Assembly: GCA_016716665.1 (NCBI GenBank)
Contig: JADJVH010000016.1
Location: forward strand, 55,434 to 119,433
DNA length: 64,000 nt
Direction of reading: 5' to 3'
Origin: Candidatus Opimibacter iunctus
GTDB lineage: Bacteria > Bacteroidota > Bacteroidia > Chitinophagales > Saprospiraceae
Shown: positions 27,814 through 36,655 of the stretch, one piece after another
How the letters are laid out: each line of letters opens with the position of its first letter
How positions within the stretch are numbered: position 1 is the stretch's first letter
Translations under genes and position numbers: made by a program
The notes under the pieces: model-generated
Told to the model about the DNA's origin: nothing
The model's database searches: none
Seen by the model: only the letters and a program-made list of their open reading frames with translations

Positions 27814-28836
27814 TCACAACTCCCCATTCCACAGATTCACCTCCGGGCTCAATTCAATATGAAACTTCTCCTTCACAGATGAAATGATATCAAGCGCAAG
27901 GCTCCAAATTTCCTCTCCTCTGGCACCTCCATGATTGACCAGCACGAGCGCTTGCTTCTCATAGCATCCGGCATTTCCTTTGCGCTTTCCTTTCCAGCCA
28001 GCCTGTTCGATGAGCCAGCCCGCAGGCACTTTGACAAAACCTTCTTCCGCAGGATATCCGGGCAACTCAGGATGTGCAGATTTTATAAGCGTATATTGAT
28101 CTGCGGTGATAACAGGATTTTTAAAAAAGCTGCCGGCATTACCTATCATCTTTGGATCTGGCAATTTGCTTTGACGGATAGCGATCACCGCCTCGCTGAC
28201 ATCATGTATGGTCGGATGACTGATCCCTTTGACATTGAGTACATCCTGGATTGCTCCATACGTCGTATTGAGTTGATGATCACGTGTCAGTCTTACATTG
28301 ACTCCGGTGATGACGTACCTGTCTTTTACTTCCTTTTTAAAGATGCTGTCCCTGTACCCAAACCTGCATTCCTCTTTAAAAAAGACCCTGACATTGCCTG
28401 TTCCGATCTCTACTGCTTGAAGTGAATGGAATACGGATTCCAGTTCGACGCCATACGCACCAATATTCTGCATAGGTGCAGCGCCCATGGTGCCGGGAAT
28501 CAAAGAAAGATTTTCAACACCTCCGAGATCATGCTGCAGTGCCCACATGACAAAGTCATGCCACACTTCACCGGCAGCAACTCCTATGATAGGTTGATCG
28601 CCATCCTCAAGTATATAAATGCCTTTCATCTCCATCCGCAGGATATTGCGGTGGATGTCTCCGATCGGCAGGATATTACTCCCACCACCTAGGATGAGTG
28701 GACGTTCCAGGTATTGGACCGCCAGTTTGAGTTCGTCGTAATCCTCCACCCGGTACAGATGATCGCAGGTAGCTTCTACCCCAAAGGTGGTGAAGGCTTT
28801 AAGCGGCGCGTTGTTGATCAGTTCCACAGGCAGCAA
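27814..28836 (-). CDS. murB: UDP-N-acetylenolpyruvoylglucosamine reductase
   Basis: About 340 residues, type I MurB length. It reduces UDP-GlcNAc-enolpyruvate to UDP-MurNAc with NADPH and FAD in the cytoplasm. Family marks are NTFG-like FTTFGVEATCDH, the FAD-binding PLILGGGSNIL and MQNIGAYGVEL, YRDSIFK with the tyrosine and arginine near the substrate, the catalytic serine in GNAGSFFKNP, and a C-terminal Glu in ELSPEVNLW. The frame begins with TTG at 28836 (a GTG two codons further is an alternative); no ATG precedes the conserved N-terminus. It lies apart from the dcw cluster but on the same strand. Confidence 0.92.
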   Translation of the reverse strand: MLPVELINNAPLKAFTTFGVEATCDHLYRVEDYDELKLAVQYLERPLILGGGSNILPIGDIHRNILRMEMKGIYILEDGDQPIIGVAAGEVWHDFVMWALQHDLGGVENLSLIPGTMGAAPMQNIGAYGVELESVFHSLQAVEIGTGNVRVFFKEECRFGYRDSIFKKEVKDRYVITGVNVRLTRDHQLNTTYGAIQDVLNVKGISHPTIHDVSEAVIAIRQSKLPDPKMIGNAGSFFKNPVITADQYTLIKSAHPELPGYPAEEGFVKVPAGWLIEQAGWKGKRKGNAGCYEKQALVLVNHGGARGEEIWSLALDIISSVKEKFHIELSPEVNLWNGEL

Positions 28837-29145
28837 AATAATACATAAAACGTGGAATCAGGAAACGTGAGGCGGGAGACGTGAATCGTGAGTTAGGTGT
28901 CTGAAATATCAACCTTTACAAGAATACAGAGCATTACATCTGTTACAACTCTTTGTTTCGCACCTACGGCGCGAGAATTGGCACTGCAATCTCTTATGCT
29001 ACCGACCTGTAGCCCCTACGGGGCAGTGGAAAGATACAAAGTCATTGCAATATTATGTCATCAGGCCCTTTAGCCATTTCGGCCTCTTTCGCCTCTTCAG
29101 CCTCTTTGTCTCTCTGCACTATGCTCTCTGCACTATGCTCTCTGC
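28837..29145. repeat. Non-coding spacer with low-complexity and palindromic repeats
   Basis: The 309-bp stretch between the ABC exporter stop and murB has no credible gene. It holds a drifting repeat of ACGTGA/CGTGAG type (about 28850-28890), a copy of the GCTACCGACC element with GCCCC-TAC-GGGGC palindrome (28998-29024), and a pyrimidine-rich run on the plus strand. That run combines GCCTCTTTC-like units with a 14-bp unit GCACTATGCTCTCT repeated about twice (29114-29141), and it ends at the stop codon of the ABC gene. Confidence 0.75.
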
Positions 29146-30858
29146 TCAAATGTCAAACTGCAACTTCGCCAACGCCGCATAGAGTCCTTCCTCATGCAGG
29201 CTCAGTTGATCATGCGTCCCCTTCTCGACGATCTTACCGTCTTCGAGCACATAGATGCAATCTACATTTCGGATTGTAGCCAGTCGATGGGCGATGATGA
29301 TTGCTGTCCTGCCTTCGAGTAGCCGCTCAAGCGCTTCCTGCACTACTTTCTCAGATTCGGCATCAAGCGATGATGTTGCTTCATCAAGGATCAATACTGC
29401 CGGATTGCGCAATACTGCCCGTGCAATAGCTATACGTTGACGCTGGCCACCGCTGAGCTTGATACCTCGCTCTCCGACGATGGTATCAAAGCCATCAGGA
29501 AAAGATTGAATAAAGTCAAGGCTATTGGAAGTGCGCGCAGCGGCCATCAATTCATCTTCAGATGCGCCCGGATGCCCATACAATATATTCTCACGGATCG
29601 TGCCCCCAAAGAGTAATACTTCCTGAGGGACAATTGCATAGACTGACCGGTAAGCAGACAGATCCATAGTATTGATATCTATTCCATCGAGGGTGATCTG
29701 ACCCTTTTGCCATGGATACAATCGCATGAGCAAGGATGCAATGGTACTTTTACCTGAACCACTTTGCCCCACAAGGGCAATCTTTTGTCCTGGTAGTATG
29801 TCCAGGTCTATACCCCGCAGTACAGGCATGTCAGGACGGGACGGATATTCAAAGTATACATCTTCAAAACGAATATGGCCCTTTACTTTAGGGCGATTGA
29901 CTACCACAGGCACATTGACCTCCACCGTTTCATTCAATATCTCCCGGATACGCTCAGTACCGCCTAGCGCAGTAACAATCTCCGTGTAGAAATTGCCAAG
30001 ACTACCAATCGCTGCTCCGATGATGGCGGTGTAACTGATAAATGAAACCAACTGACCAATGGTCATGGTATGATCCTGAACCATCTTGGCACCATACCAG
30101 AGGATGAAGAAGATCACACCAAACAGTACGACGATAATAAAGGTGGCGAAAGCTGCCCTGTACTTTGCAAGCTGGAGTGAAGTCTTGACGACATGTCCCA
30201 TCTCGGTCTTGTACCGGTTGTACTCAAACGTTTCATTCGTAAATGCCTTGACCGTATTGATATTTTGCAGGGTCTCTTCGACGACTGTATTGGTATTAGC
30301 CAGTGACTTCTGCCTGGACCTGGATAGATTGCGCACATAGCGGCCAAAGAACATAGCGCCCACCACGATCACCGGAAAAGTCGCCAGCATCGTGAGGCTC
30401 AACCTTGGTGTAGTGACCATCAGGAATACGATACCTGTGATCAGGATCAGGACCTGGCGTATCAGTTCAGCGAGTGTATTGGAAAATACAGAGGAAAGCC
30501 TGTTGACATCCTCAGATATCCTGCTGGTGAGATCCCCCACTCTGTTGCGCTCAAAAAAGTAAACAGGAAGCCCGATGAGTTTCTGGTAGATGCTGCTCCG
30601 TACATCGGCCACCCCCTTCTCACTCACTACGGCAAACCATATCACACGCAGGTAGCTCATGACCCCCTGTAGCAGCAGGATGACGATCAGGATCAACCCG
30701 ATCTGGTTGAGGTCCATACCCAGCTTACTTGTTCCTGTAGCCACATCGGCCAGTTCCCCGGCCAGGTATGGAAATGCCATAAAAGTGAGGCTCCCGAAGA
30801 AAAGCAGGATCAGGCCACCGATAAAATGCCACCGGTATGGCCGGATAAAGGAAAGCAT
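29146..30858 (-). CDS. ABC exporter, fused permease and ATPase
   Basis: 570 residues as readable. Six transmembrane helices (FIGGLILLFFGSLTFMAFPY, LILIVILLLQGVMSYL and on) form an ABC_membrane type 1 exporter domain (about 10-290). The nucleotide-binding domain follows with Walker A GQSGSGKST, Q-loop IVPQEVLLF, signature LSGGQRQR, Walker B VLILDEATSSLD and H-loop IAHRLATIR. This is the MsbA/LmrA-like family, a homodimer exporting lipids or drugs at the inner membrane. A further in-frame ATG at 30945 would add 29 residues with a TAnnTTTG box just upstream, but a TAG at 30904-30906 (codon 14) interrupts it. The upstream start may be the true one if that TAG is an error. Confidence 0.9.
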   Translation of the reverse strand: MLSFIRPYRWHFIGGLILLFFGSLTFMAFPYLAGELADVATGTSKLGMDLNQIGLILIVILLLQGVMSYLRVIWFAVVSEKGVADVRSSIYQKLIGLPVYFFERNRVGDLTSRISEDVNRLSSVFSNTLAELIRQVLILITGIVFLMVTTPRLSLTMLATFPVIVVGAMFFGRYVRNLSRSRQKSLANTNTVVEETLQNINTVKAFTNETFEYNRYKTEMGHVVKTSLQLAKYRAAFATFIIVVLFGVIFFILWYGAKMVQDHTMTIGQLVSFISYTAIIGAAIGSLGNFYTEIVTALGGTERIREILNETVEVNVPVVVNRPKVKGHIRFEDVYFEYPSRPDMPVLRGIDLDILPGQKIALVGQSGSGKSTIASLLMRLYPWQKGQITLDGIDINTMDLSAYRSVYAIVPQEVLLFGGTIRENILYGHPGASEDELMAAARTSNSLDFIQSFPDGFDTIVGERGIKLSGGQRQRIAIARAVLRNPAVLILDEATSSLDAESEKVVQEALERLLEGRTAIIIAHRLATIRNVDCIYVLEDGKIVEKGTHDQLSLHEEGLYAALAKLQFDI

Positions 30859-30952
30859 CCCTTTGACTTCCTTTAGCTGTTTTAAGGTGATTTTCTTGGT
30901 TTTCTATTCTGTGGCGGGTTCTTTTTGGATATTATGCTGTGCCATAGGCGGG

Positions 30953-30960
30953 CAAAGGTA
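30953..30960 (-). promoter_or_regulatory. -7 promoter box of the ABC exporter gene
   Basis: TACCTTTG on the minus strand matches TAnnTTTG. It lies 7 nt before ATG 30945, which suggests that 30945 rather than 30858 is the natural start. Confidence 0.6.
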
Positions 30961-31634
30961 GAGAAAAGGGGGGCAGCAGGGCCGGGGGAGTTGTTTAATG
31001 AGATGTTAGTTTCATTTTACCCCCTTGCCCCCTAAAGGGGGTAAAGGACTTTACATAGACTCTAGCATTTTGTAAGACAATGAGAAGGTAAGACAGTAAG
31101 ACAGTGAGACAGTGAGACAGTGAGACAGTGAGACAGTGAGAGGTGTGGGCGTGTGAGTGGCTGTTTGATTTATACCTGCCGTTGGGAGACGGCTCTCATG
31201 ACATTGCCTGGAACATAATTCATTTGTTCTTTCGCACGCAGGCTTAGTTGCAAACTAAGCCCAGCGATCCTCTTTTTATGGAAGCCTGCGGCTTCTTTAA
31301 AGCAGGCTATTAAAAAATCATCTCGAATAGGCACCAATCCGTCGCTCTAAATTGTCCGAGCGCTATGAACGATCTTTTTCATGCAATGACTAGACTCATT
31401 GGGGTCTATCAAGCGGAAGAAAAAGAATTTGAAATACGATAAAGCGAGAAAGCTGGCAGGAAAACTAAGCAATTGAACTGGTGCAAGGGCGAGTTTTTAG
31501 AGCGACGAGGTTTTTTGTTACTTTTTTTCCGGCAAAAAAAGTAAATAAAAAAAAGGTCTGAGTTCTCACCTCAGACCATTAAACCAACCTCAAGAAAAGA
31601 GAATAAATAAATCGCTTTACCTATTCCGAAAAGC
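30961..31634. repeat. Non-coding region downstream of ftsZ with several repeats
   Basis: Nothing protein-like is convincing in these 674 bp. From left to right there is a CCCCCTTTAGGGGG-type palindrome near 31020-31045, then a microsatellite of the 8-bp unit GACAGTGA in about six copies (about 31090-31140). Next is a possible mobile or structured element (12-bp inverted repeat CGTCGCTCTAAA at about 31340-31351 and its complement at about 31497-31508). After that come the palindrome TTACTTTTTTT-CCGGC-AAAAAAAGTAA (about 31518-31544) and the ftsZ terminator. The first palindrome and the TTACTTTTTTT motif are familiar from many Bacteroidota spacers. Confidence 0.7.
31547..31577 (-). terminator. 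Rho-independent terminator of the dcw operon
   Basis: GGTCTGAG and CTCAGACC form a perfect 8-bp stem with a 7-nt loop. On the minus strand it is followed by a run of U from the A-tract at 31547-31554. It lies about 60 bp after the ftsZ stop. Confidence 0.85.
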
Positions 31635-33083
31635 TCAACAGGGCTTTTCGAACAGATACGTATTTCCTTTGATCTGATCATCCCCTTCATCATCTGTCAC
31701 GGTCAGCCGGGACATCCTCATTTCTGAAGAGGGAGTCACATCATCTAATTGTATTTTACGGCGCGCAAACGCAGGCACCTTGGTCATCTCTGCGATCCAC
31801 TCCGAATTTTGCATCCGGCTTGGATTGACCTGCATGGCAGGTGTTGCAGGCTCCTCACGCATACGTTGAGCTTCCTTTTCCTTCAACGAACGACGGATCT
31901 CTTCCCTGCGCTCCATATCATCTGGCCGCATGTAAGGCTCATTGTAGGTATGCCTTGGTTTCTCAACCGGTGTTTCTTTAGGCATGATGACAGGCTCCAT
32001 GTCCATCGGGCGCTCATTAGTGATTTCAAAATCATCTTCATCGTCCATTGACTTGGCGGTGATACCCATGTCCTCATCGATACCGACCAGGATTTTCTGT
32101 GTATCATGCTTCTCTGTCTTCATCATGTTTTGCTCAAATCCGGTGGCAATGATGGTCACAGATAGTTTCTCCCCGAGTGACTCATCAAAGCAATTACCCC
32201 AGATCAGGTCTGTGCCATAGCCAGCTTCAGCTTGAACATACTCTGTGATTTCAAACACTTCATCCATAGTCACTTCTACGCGACCTGAAGTGATGTTGAG
32301 CAGGATGTGTTGCGCCCCACGGATGTCATTATCCTCGAGCAGAGGACTATTGAGTGCAGCTTGAACTGCTTTCTTAGCACGGTTCTCCCCTTCAAATGTT
32401 GCTGTACCCATGATGGCTACACCACTATCTCTCATCACGGTATTGACATCTTCAAAGTCAACGTTGACATATCCTTCCATCGTGATAATCTCTGCGATAC
32501 CGCGCGCGGCAGTCGTCAGGATATTGTCAGCACGGCTGAATGCATCAGACAACTTGAGGTCTCCATGCAGGTCTCTCAGCTTATCATTAGAGATCACGAT
32601 GAGCGCATCCACATTGGATTTCATTTCTTCCAGTCCTTCAAGCGCCTGTCTCTTGCGACGGCTGCCTTCAAATGTAAATGGAAGGGTGACAATACCCACT
32701 GTAAGGATATCCGCTTCACGTGCTGCCTTGGCAATGATCGGTGCTGCACCTGTACCTGTGCCTCCACCCATACCTGCAGTCACAAAGAGCATCTTGGTAC
32801 CATCGAGTATAAACTCCCTGATCTCATCGATAGATTCAATGCAGGCTTGCTTGCCCATTTGCGGCCTGGAGCCTGCACCACGTCCACCGGTAAGCTCCGG
32901 ACCGAGCTTGATCTTGACAGGGATAGGACTGGTCTCCATCGCCTGGTTGTCAGTATTGCAGATGGCAAAATCAACACCGGTGATGCCTTGCTTAAACATA
33001 TATGTCACAGCATTACTTCCACCACCGCCTACACCGAGGACCTTGATAATGCTCTTTTCTACTTTTGGTATATCAAATAACAT
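31635..33083 (-). CDS. ftsZ: Cell division GTPase FtsZ
   Basis: 482 residues. FtsZ polymerises on GTP into the Z-ring that recruits the divisome. The N-terminal GTPase fold has VGGGGSNAV (about 18-26), the tubulin signature GGGTGTG (106-112), the T5-T6 NTDNQ and the T7 loop around SNDKLRDL. The tubulin-like core ends near residue 320. A long acidic and basic linker (about 320-480, MPKETPVEKPRHTYNEPYM ... RREEIRRSLKEKEAQ) follows, long as usual for Bacteroidota, and ends NTYLFEKPC. It is the last gene of the dcw cluster, 53 bp behind ftsA and followed by a terminator. Confidence 0.97.
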   Translation of the reverse strand: MLFDIPKVEKSIIKVLGVGGGGSNAVTYMFKQGITGVDFAICNTDNQAMETSPIPVKIKLGPELTGGRGAGSRPQMGKQACIESIDEIREFILDGTKMLFVTAGMGGGTGTGAAPIIAKAAREADILTVGIVTLPFTFEGSRRKRQALEGLEEMKSNVDALIVISNDKLRDLHGDLKLSDAFSRADNILTTAARGIAEIITMEGYVNVDFEDVNTVMRDSGVAIMGTATFEGENRAKKAVQAALNSPLLEDNDIRGAQHILLNITSGRVEVTMDEVFEITEYVQAEAGYGTDLIWGNCFDESLGEKLSVTIIATGFEQNMMKTEKHDTQKILVGIDEDMGITAKSMDDEDDFEITNERPMDMEPVIMPKETPVEKPRHTYNEPYMRPDDMERREEIRRSLKEKEAQRMREEPATPAMQVNPSRMQNSEWIAEMTKVPAFARRKIQLDDVTPSSEMRMSRLTVTDDEGDDQIKGNTYLFEKPC

Positions 33084-33136
33084 GATGAGTGAGTTTTAGA
33101 TTTGGTATTATAATTTGATCCTGATATGTTGCCGGC

Positions 33137-34501
33137 CTAGAGAAAATCCTGGTCCGGTGTGGCTTCGAAAAATTCCTTCGTCTTGTTGAGCAGCTTGTCA
33201 TACCACTTTGGCCCATGGCGCTCTTCTACATGCTCATGCTCCTGCTCGGCCATTACCTTTGGTGCTTCCACTTCAGTCTTTATGGCTTCAGGTGCCTTCG
33301 TATTGACCATCTTGTCTGTCTCATCCACCACATCGGGTGTCTGCAGGCCATGGATGATCAATCCAATCGCAGTCGCATAGATCGGACTGGAGACATCATC
33401 ACGCTGGCGTGAGGCAATATGCTCGATAGGTAATCCTACCCGTGCACTCATCCCTGTGCGATACTCTGCAAGCAAATCCACTTTGTTGAGCAGGGCTCCA
33501 CCACCGGTAAGGACGATTCCTCCGATGAGTTTGCGCTCATATCCAGATTTCTTTATTTCAACACGCACCAGCTCAAGGATCTCTTCCATCCTGGCCTGGA
33601 TGATCAGGGAGAGGTTCTTTTCAGAGATCTCCTTGTAATCACGGCCATTGAAGCTAGGGATCGTGATGATCCTGTTGTCAACAATACATTCTGCAAGCGC
33701 TGAACCGAATTTCTTCTTCAGCTTTTCTGCCTGCTCATACATCACTGTACATCCTTCCTTGATGTCAGCAGTGATCACATCACCACCGAAAGGCACTACT
33801 GCTGTATGGCGGATGATCCCTTCCTGGAATATCGTGATATCTGTTGTACCCCCACCTATATCCACCAGGGCTACCCCTGCTTCCTTCTCTTCCTCACTCA
33901 ATACAGCCGCAGCAGACGCGATAGGTTCGAGTACAAAGTCAGCAACCTTGAGGCCTGCCTTTTCTACACACCGCTCTATATTCTTGTGCGCAGACAACTG
34001 ACCGGTGACGACATGGAAATTGCCGATCAACCTGTGACCACACATACCTACAGGATCCAGGATTCCTTCCTCATCATCGACTGTATATTCCTGTGGCAGG
34101 ATATGCAATATCTTGTCGCCCGGAGGCAATGCCAATCGATACATATCATCCAAAAGGGTCTGTAGGTCAGACTTGGCAATCTCCTTGTCCGCATCCGCCA
34201 GGGTGAGAATGCCCTGGTGCTGCAGACTCTTGATGTGCTGACCGGCAATACCGGCATACACTTCGATGATCTCCATGCCTGCACTTTTTTCAGCCTGGAT
34301 GACGGCTTCTTCGATAGAGCGGACCGTCTTGTCAATATTGGCCACTACTCCACGACGAACGCCTTCAGAGGCTACTTTCCCGACGCCAAGGATCTCGATA
34401 CTTCCATACTCGTTGCGACGGCCTACCATGACACAAATCTTTGTCGTCCCGATGTCAAGTGCGACGACCGTTTTTGACTTTTGAACTTCTCTGTATCTCA
34501 T
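33137..34501 (-). CDS. ftsA: Cell division protein FtsA
   Basis: 454 residues of the actin/Hsp70 ATPase superfamily. FtsA tethers FtsZ filaments to the inner membrane. The first phosphate loop is VALDIGTTKICVMVG (about 13-27), the second LVDIGGGTTDITIF, and the adenosine motif GGIVLTGGGALL. Between the loops lies the 1C domain (EVYAGIAGQHIKSLQ). The C-terminus has a charged linker (about 395-435) and an amphipathic membrane-targeting helix (WYDKLLNKTKEFFEA). It starts 11 bp after ftsQ and is co-transcribed. Confidence 0.96.
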   Translation of the reverse strand: MRYREVQKSKTVVALDIGTTKICVMVGRRNEYGSIEILGVGKVASEGVRRGVVANIDKTVRSIEEAVIQAEKSAGMEIIEVYAGIAGQHIKSLQHQGILTLADADKEIAKSDLQTLLDDMYRLALPPGDKILHILPQEYTVDDEEGILDPVGMCGHRLIGNFHVVTGQLSAHKNIERCVEKAGLKVADFVLEPIASAAAVLSEEEKEAGVALVDIGGGTTDITIFQEGIIRHTAVVPFGGDVITADIKEGCTVMYEQAEKLKKKFGSALAECIVDNRIITIPSFNGRDYKEISEKNLSLIIQARMEEILELVRVEIKKSGYERKLIGGIVLTGGGALLNKVDLLAEYRTGMSARVGLPIEHIASRQRDDVSSPIYATAIGLIIHGLQTPDVVDETDKMVNTKAPEAIKTEVEAPKVMAEQEHEHVEERHGPKWYDKLLNKTKEFFEATPDQDFL

Positions 34502-34512
34502 GAGGAAAAAAT

Positions 34513-35283
34513 TTATTGGTTTAATCTTTTTTTGGCTACGATCTGCCCGGCAAATCGCGTATCGATATATGCATAGGTATCCCAGCCGGTAGAGGGCAAG
34601 GCTTTCTTGTATAACTTTTGTATTCTCTCCGCTTTATCCTCCAGATCAGTAGAATTGCCGATCAAAATCCTCGATGGGCCAAGACGTGGCACCAGCCAGA
34701 TTTTATCTGTAGACTCTACATAGATCTGATCGATCAGCGATCCCATAAAATCATCTTCCTGCAACAACGCTGTGATCCTGAACAAATCAGTTACAGGCCA
34801 TTTCCGGACATCATTAGTGGAAGGAAAATCTCCGTTGACAAGCGGCACCCTTGCCGTAAAATGTCTTGACACCGGCATCATCACTGTATCTGTATCTATA
34901 TACCAATGCCTTCCGCTATTGTCCACCACACGCATCAGCGGCATGCGCTGGTGCAGGTTGAGGATCAACTTACCAGAAGCACCGAGATATACATCCGCTT
35001 TCCTTACATACGGATTGGTCTGCAGGTACGTTTCAATGCTCCTCATATCCACCATATCAATCGGCAGGCCGGTCATAGGGCCAAACTTCTTGGTCACCAG
35101 GCTGACAAACTCCTCCGGAAGAATCAGGTTATTTCCCTTTTCCAACAACACCACCTCAGCTTCAACTCCAGTGATGACTGAGTCCGCCTGGAATCGCGCT
35201 GCTGTCAGGGTGATCCCTGTCAGCACGGTCAGCAGGACCAGCCATACATAAGCCTTGATTCGTTGTTTGTTAAATTTTTTCAT
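34513..35283 (-). CDS. ftsQ: Cell division protein FtsQ
   Basis: 256 residues. A basic cytoplasmic N-terminus (MKKFNKQRIKAYV) is followed by a single transmembrane helix (VWLVLLTVLTGITLTAARF) and a periplasmic POTRA/FtsQ region. The latter includes IETYLQTNPYVRKADVYLG and NLHQRMPLMRVVDNSGRHWYID, typical of the family, which links early and late divisome proteins. Position between murC and ftsA supports the call. It is separated from murC by 1 bp. Confidence 0.9.
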   Translation of the reverse strand: MKKFNKQRIKAYVWLVLLTVLTGITLTAARFQADSVITGVEAEVVLLEKGNNLILPEEFVSLVTKKFGPMTGLPIDMVDMRSIETYLQTNPYVRKADVYLGASGKLILNLHQRMPLMRVVDNSGRHWYIDTDTVMMPVSRHFTARVPLVNGDFPSTNDVRKWPVTDLFRITALLQEDDFMGSLIDQIYVESTDKIWLVPRLGPSRILIGNSTDLEDKAERIQKLYKKALPSTGWDTYAYIDTRFAGQIVAKKRLNQ

Positions 35284-35284
35284 T

Positions 35285-36655
35285 TCAATATAGTTTCCTG
35301 ATCAATTCAGGAATGTGTTTATCCAGATCGCCTGCCCCGAGCGTGATCAATACACGGGGTTTTTGCTTGATGATCCCTGCTACCCAACTGTCCCCCCTGC
35401 TCCATTGCTTATTGGGATTCTTCATGAGATCAAATATGGTTTGGGAGCTCACACCTTCAATCGGCTCTTCTCTTGCCGGATAGATATCAATGATCACCGG
35501 ATAGTCGAGCAAATCCAATGCTTCAGCAAATCCCTGTGCCAGGTCTCTTGTCCTGGAATACAGGTGCGGCTGAAACACCCCGGTCACCGGCCCGCCAAAT
35601 GTCTCGCGTGCCGCAGTGATCGCTGCCACCAATTCTTCCGGATGATGCGCATAGTCATCAATCAACACACGCTCATCATCCTTGTATCGTATTTCAAATC
35701 TCCTGGATACACCTTTGTATCCGGGCAATGCTTCTTGCAATTTCTTTCCCTCGGCCCCCACCTTGAGTGCCATAGCACATGCAGCAGTTGCATTGAGAAC
35801 ATTATGTCTTCCCGGCATCAACAATGCGAGGTCATCTATTCTTCCATCCGTTGTGATCAGATTCCAATGCCAAACCCCCTTCTCTACTCTCAAATCACTC
35901 GTATGAAAATCTCCTCCTTCCAATCCATAGGCAAGGACGAGTACTTGTTTTTGCGCCAGCTCATTCATCACACCCTCTCCTATCAATTCCTCAAGTCCCG
36001 ACCTGAACAACAATACCCCACCCGGCTGTATCTGTCGCATAAACTGGCGGTATCCCTCAAGCATCGCTTCGTAAGTACCATAGATGTCCAGATGATCCGG
36101 ATCCATGGCTGTCACGACTACCCATCGGGGATGCAGCCTCAGGAAAGACCTGTCATACTCATCCGCTTCGACCACCATCAATTCAAGGCTTTCGGAATGA
36201 AAATTTGAATTGTAATTAGCTGCTATTCCCCCAAGGATCGCTGTATGTTTTATTCCTGCCTTGTAGAGCAGATAACTGATCATTGAAGAGGTCGTAGTCT
36301 TACCATGTGTACCGGCTACTGCGATGGTATCTATACCCATCGTCACTGATTCGAGTGCCTCCGATCGCTTGACCATAGGTACATTGAACCGTATAAAGTG
36401 CGCCCTCAATCTGCTGTCTGCCGGAATCGCAGGTGTATATATCACCAGGTCCGGATGCCCATCAATCTCCTCAGGGTCATCATCAAAATGTATCCTTGCA
36501 CCTTCTGCCACCAGCGCATCAGTTATCAGTGATGATTGCCTGTCATACCCGCTGACCCTGATCCCCCACAGCATGCAACACCTTGCCAGGGCACTCATGC
36601 CGATGCCTCCTATCCCAAGGAAGTAGATATGATCATATCGCCTCAACCCCGTCAT
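35285..36655 (-). CDS. murC: UDP-N-acetylmuramate--L-alanine ligase
   Basis: 456 residues. It adds L-Ala to UDP-MurNAc using ATP. The N-terminal Rossmann domain shows IYFLGIGGIGMSALA (about 8-22). The ATP loop is VAGTHGKTTTSSM (about 113-125), the carbamylated-lysine/magnesium region VVEADEYDRSFL, and the C-terminal domain has DDYAHHPEELVAAI. The ATG overlaps the murG stop by 4 bp (ATGA), indicating translational coupling in the dcw operon. Confidence 0.97.
   Translation of the reverse strand: MTGLRRYDHIYFLGIGGIGMSALARCCMLWGIRVSGYDRQSSLITDALVAEGARIHFDDDPEEIDGHPDLVIYTPAIPADSRLRAHFIRFNVPMVKRSEALESVTMGIDTIAVAGTHGKTTTSSMISYLLYKAGIKHTAILGGIAANYNSNFHSESLELMVVEADEYDRSFLRLHPRWVVVTAMDPDHLDIYGTYEAMLEGYRQFMRQIQPGGVLLFRSGLEELIGEGVMNELAQKQVLVLAYGLEGGDFHTSDLRVEKGVWHWNLITTDGRIDDLALLMPGRHNVLNATAACAMALKVGAEGKKLQEALPGYKGVSRRFEIRYKDDERVLIDDYAHHPEELVAAITAARETFGGPVTGVFQPHLYSRTRDLAQGFAEALDLLDYPVIIDIYPAREEPIEGVSSQTIFDLMKNPNKQWSRGDSWVAGIIKQKPRVLITLGAGDLDKHIPELIRKLY

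Noticed and set aside
31075..31145. Short repeats that could suggest a CRISPR array
   Set aside because: The unit is 8 bp and contiguous, without spacers, and no cas gene is near.
30961..31634. tRNA or other classical RNA gene in the spacer after ftsZ
   Set aside because: No cloverleaf or known RNA fold could be traced; only inverted repeats and a terminator are visible.
32307..33099. Long plus-strand frames opposite ftsZ
   Set aside because: Shadow frames of the well-supported ftsZ gene.
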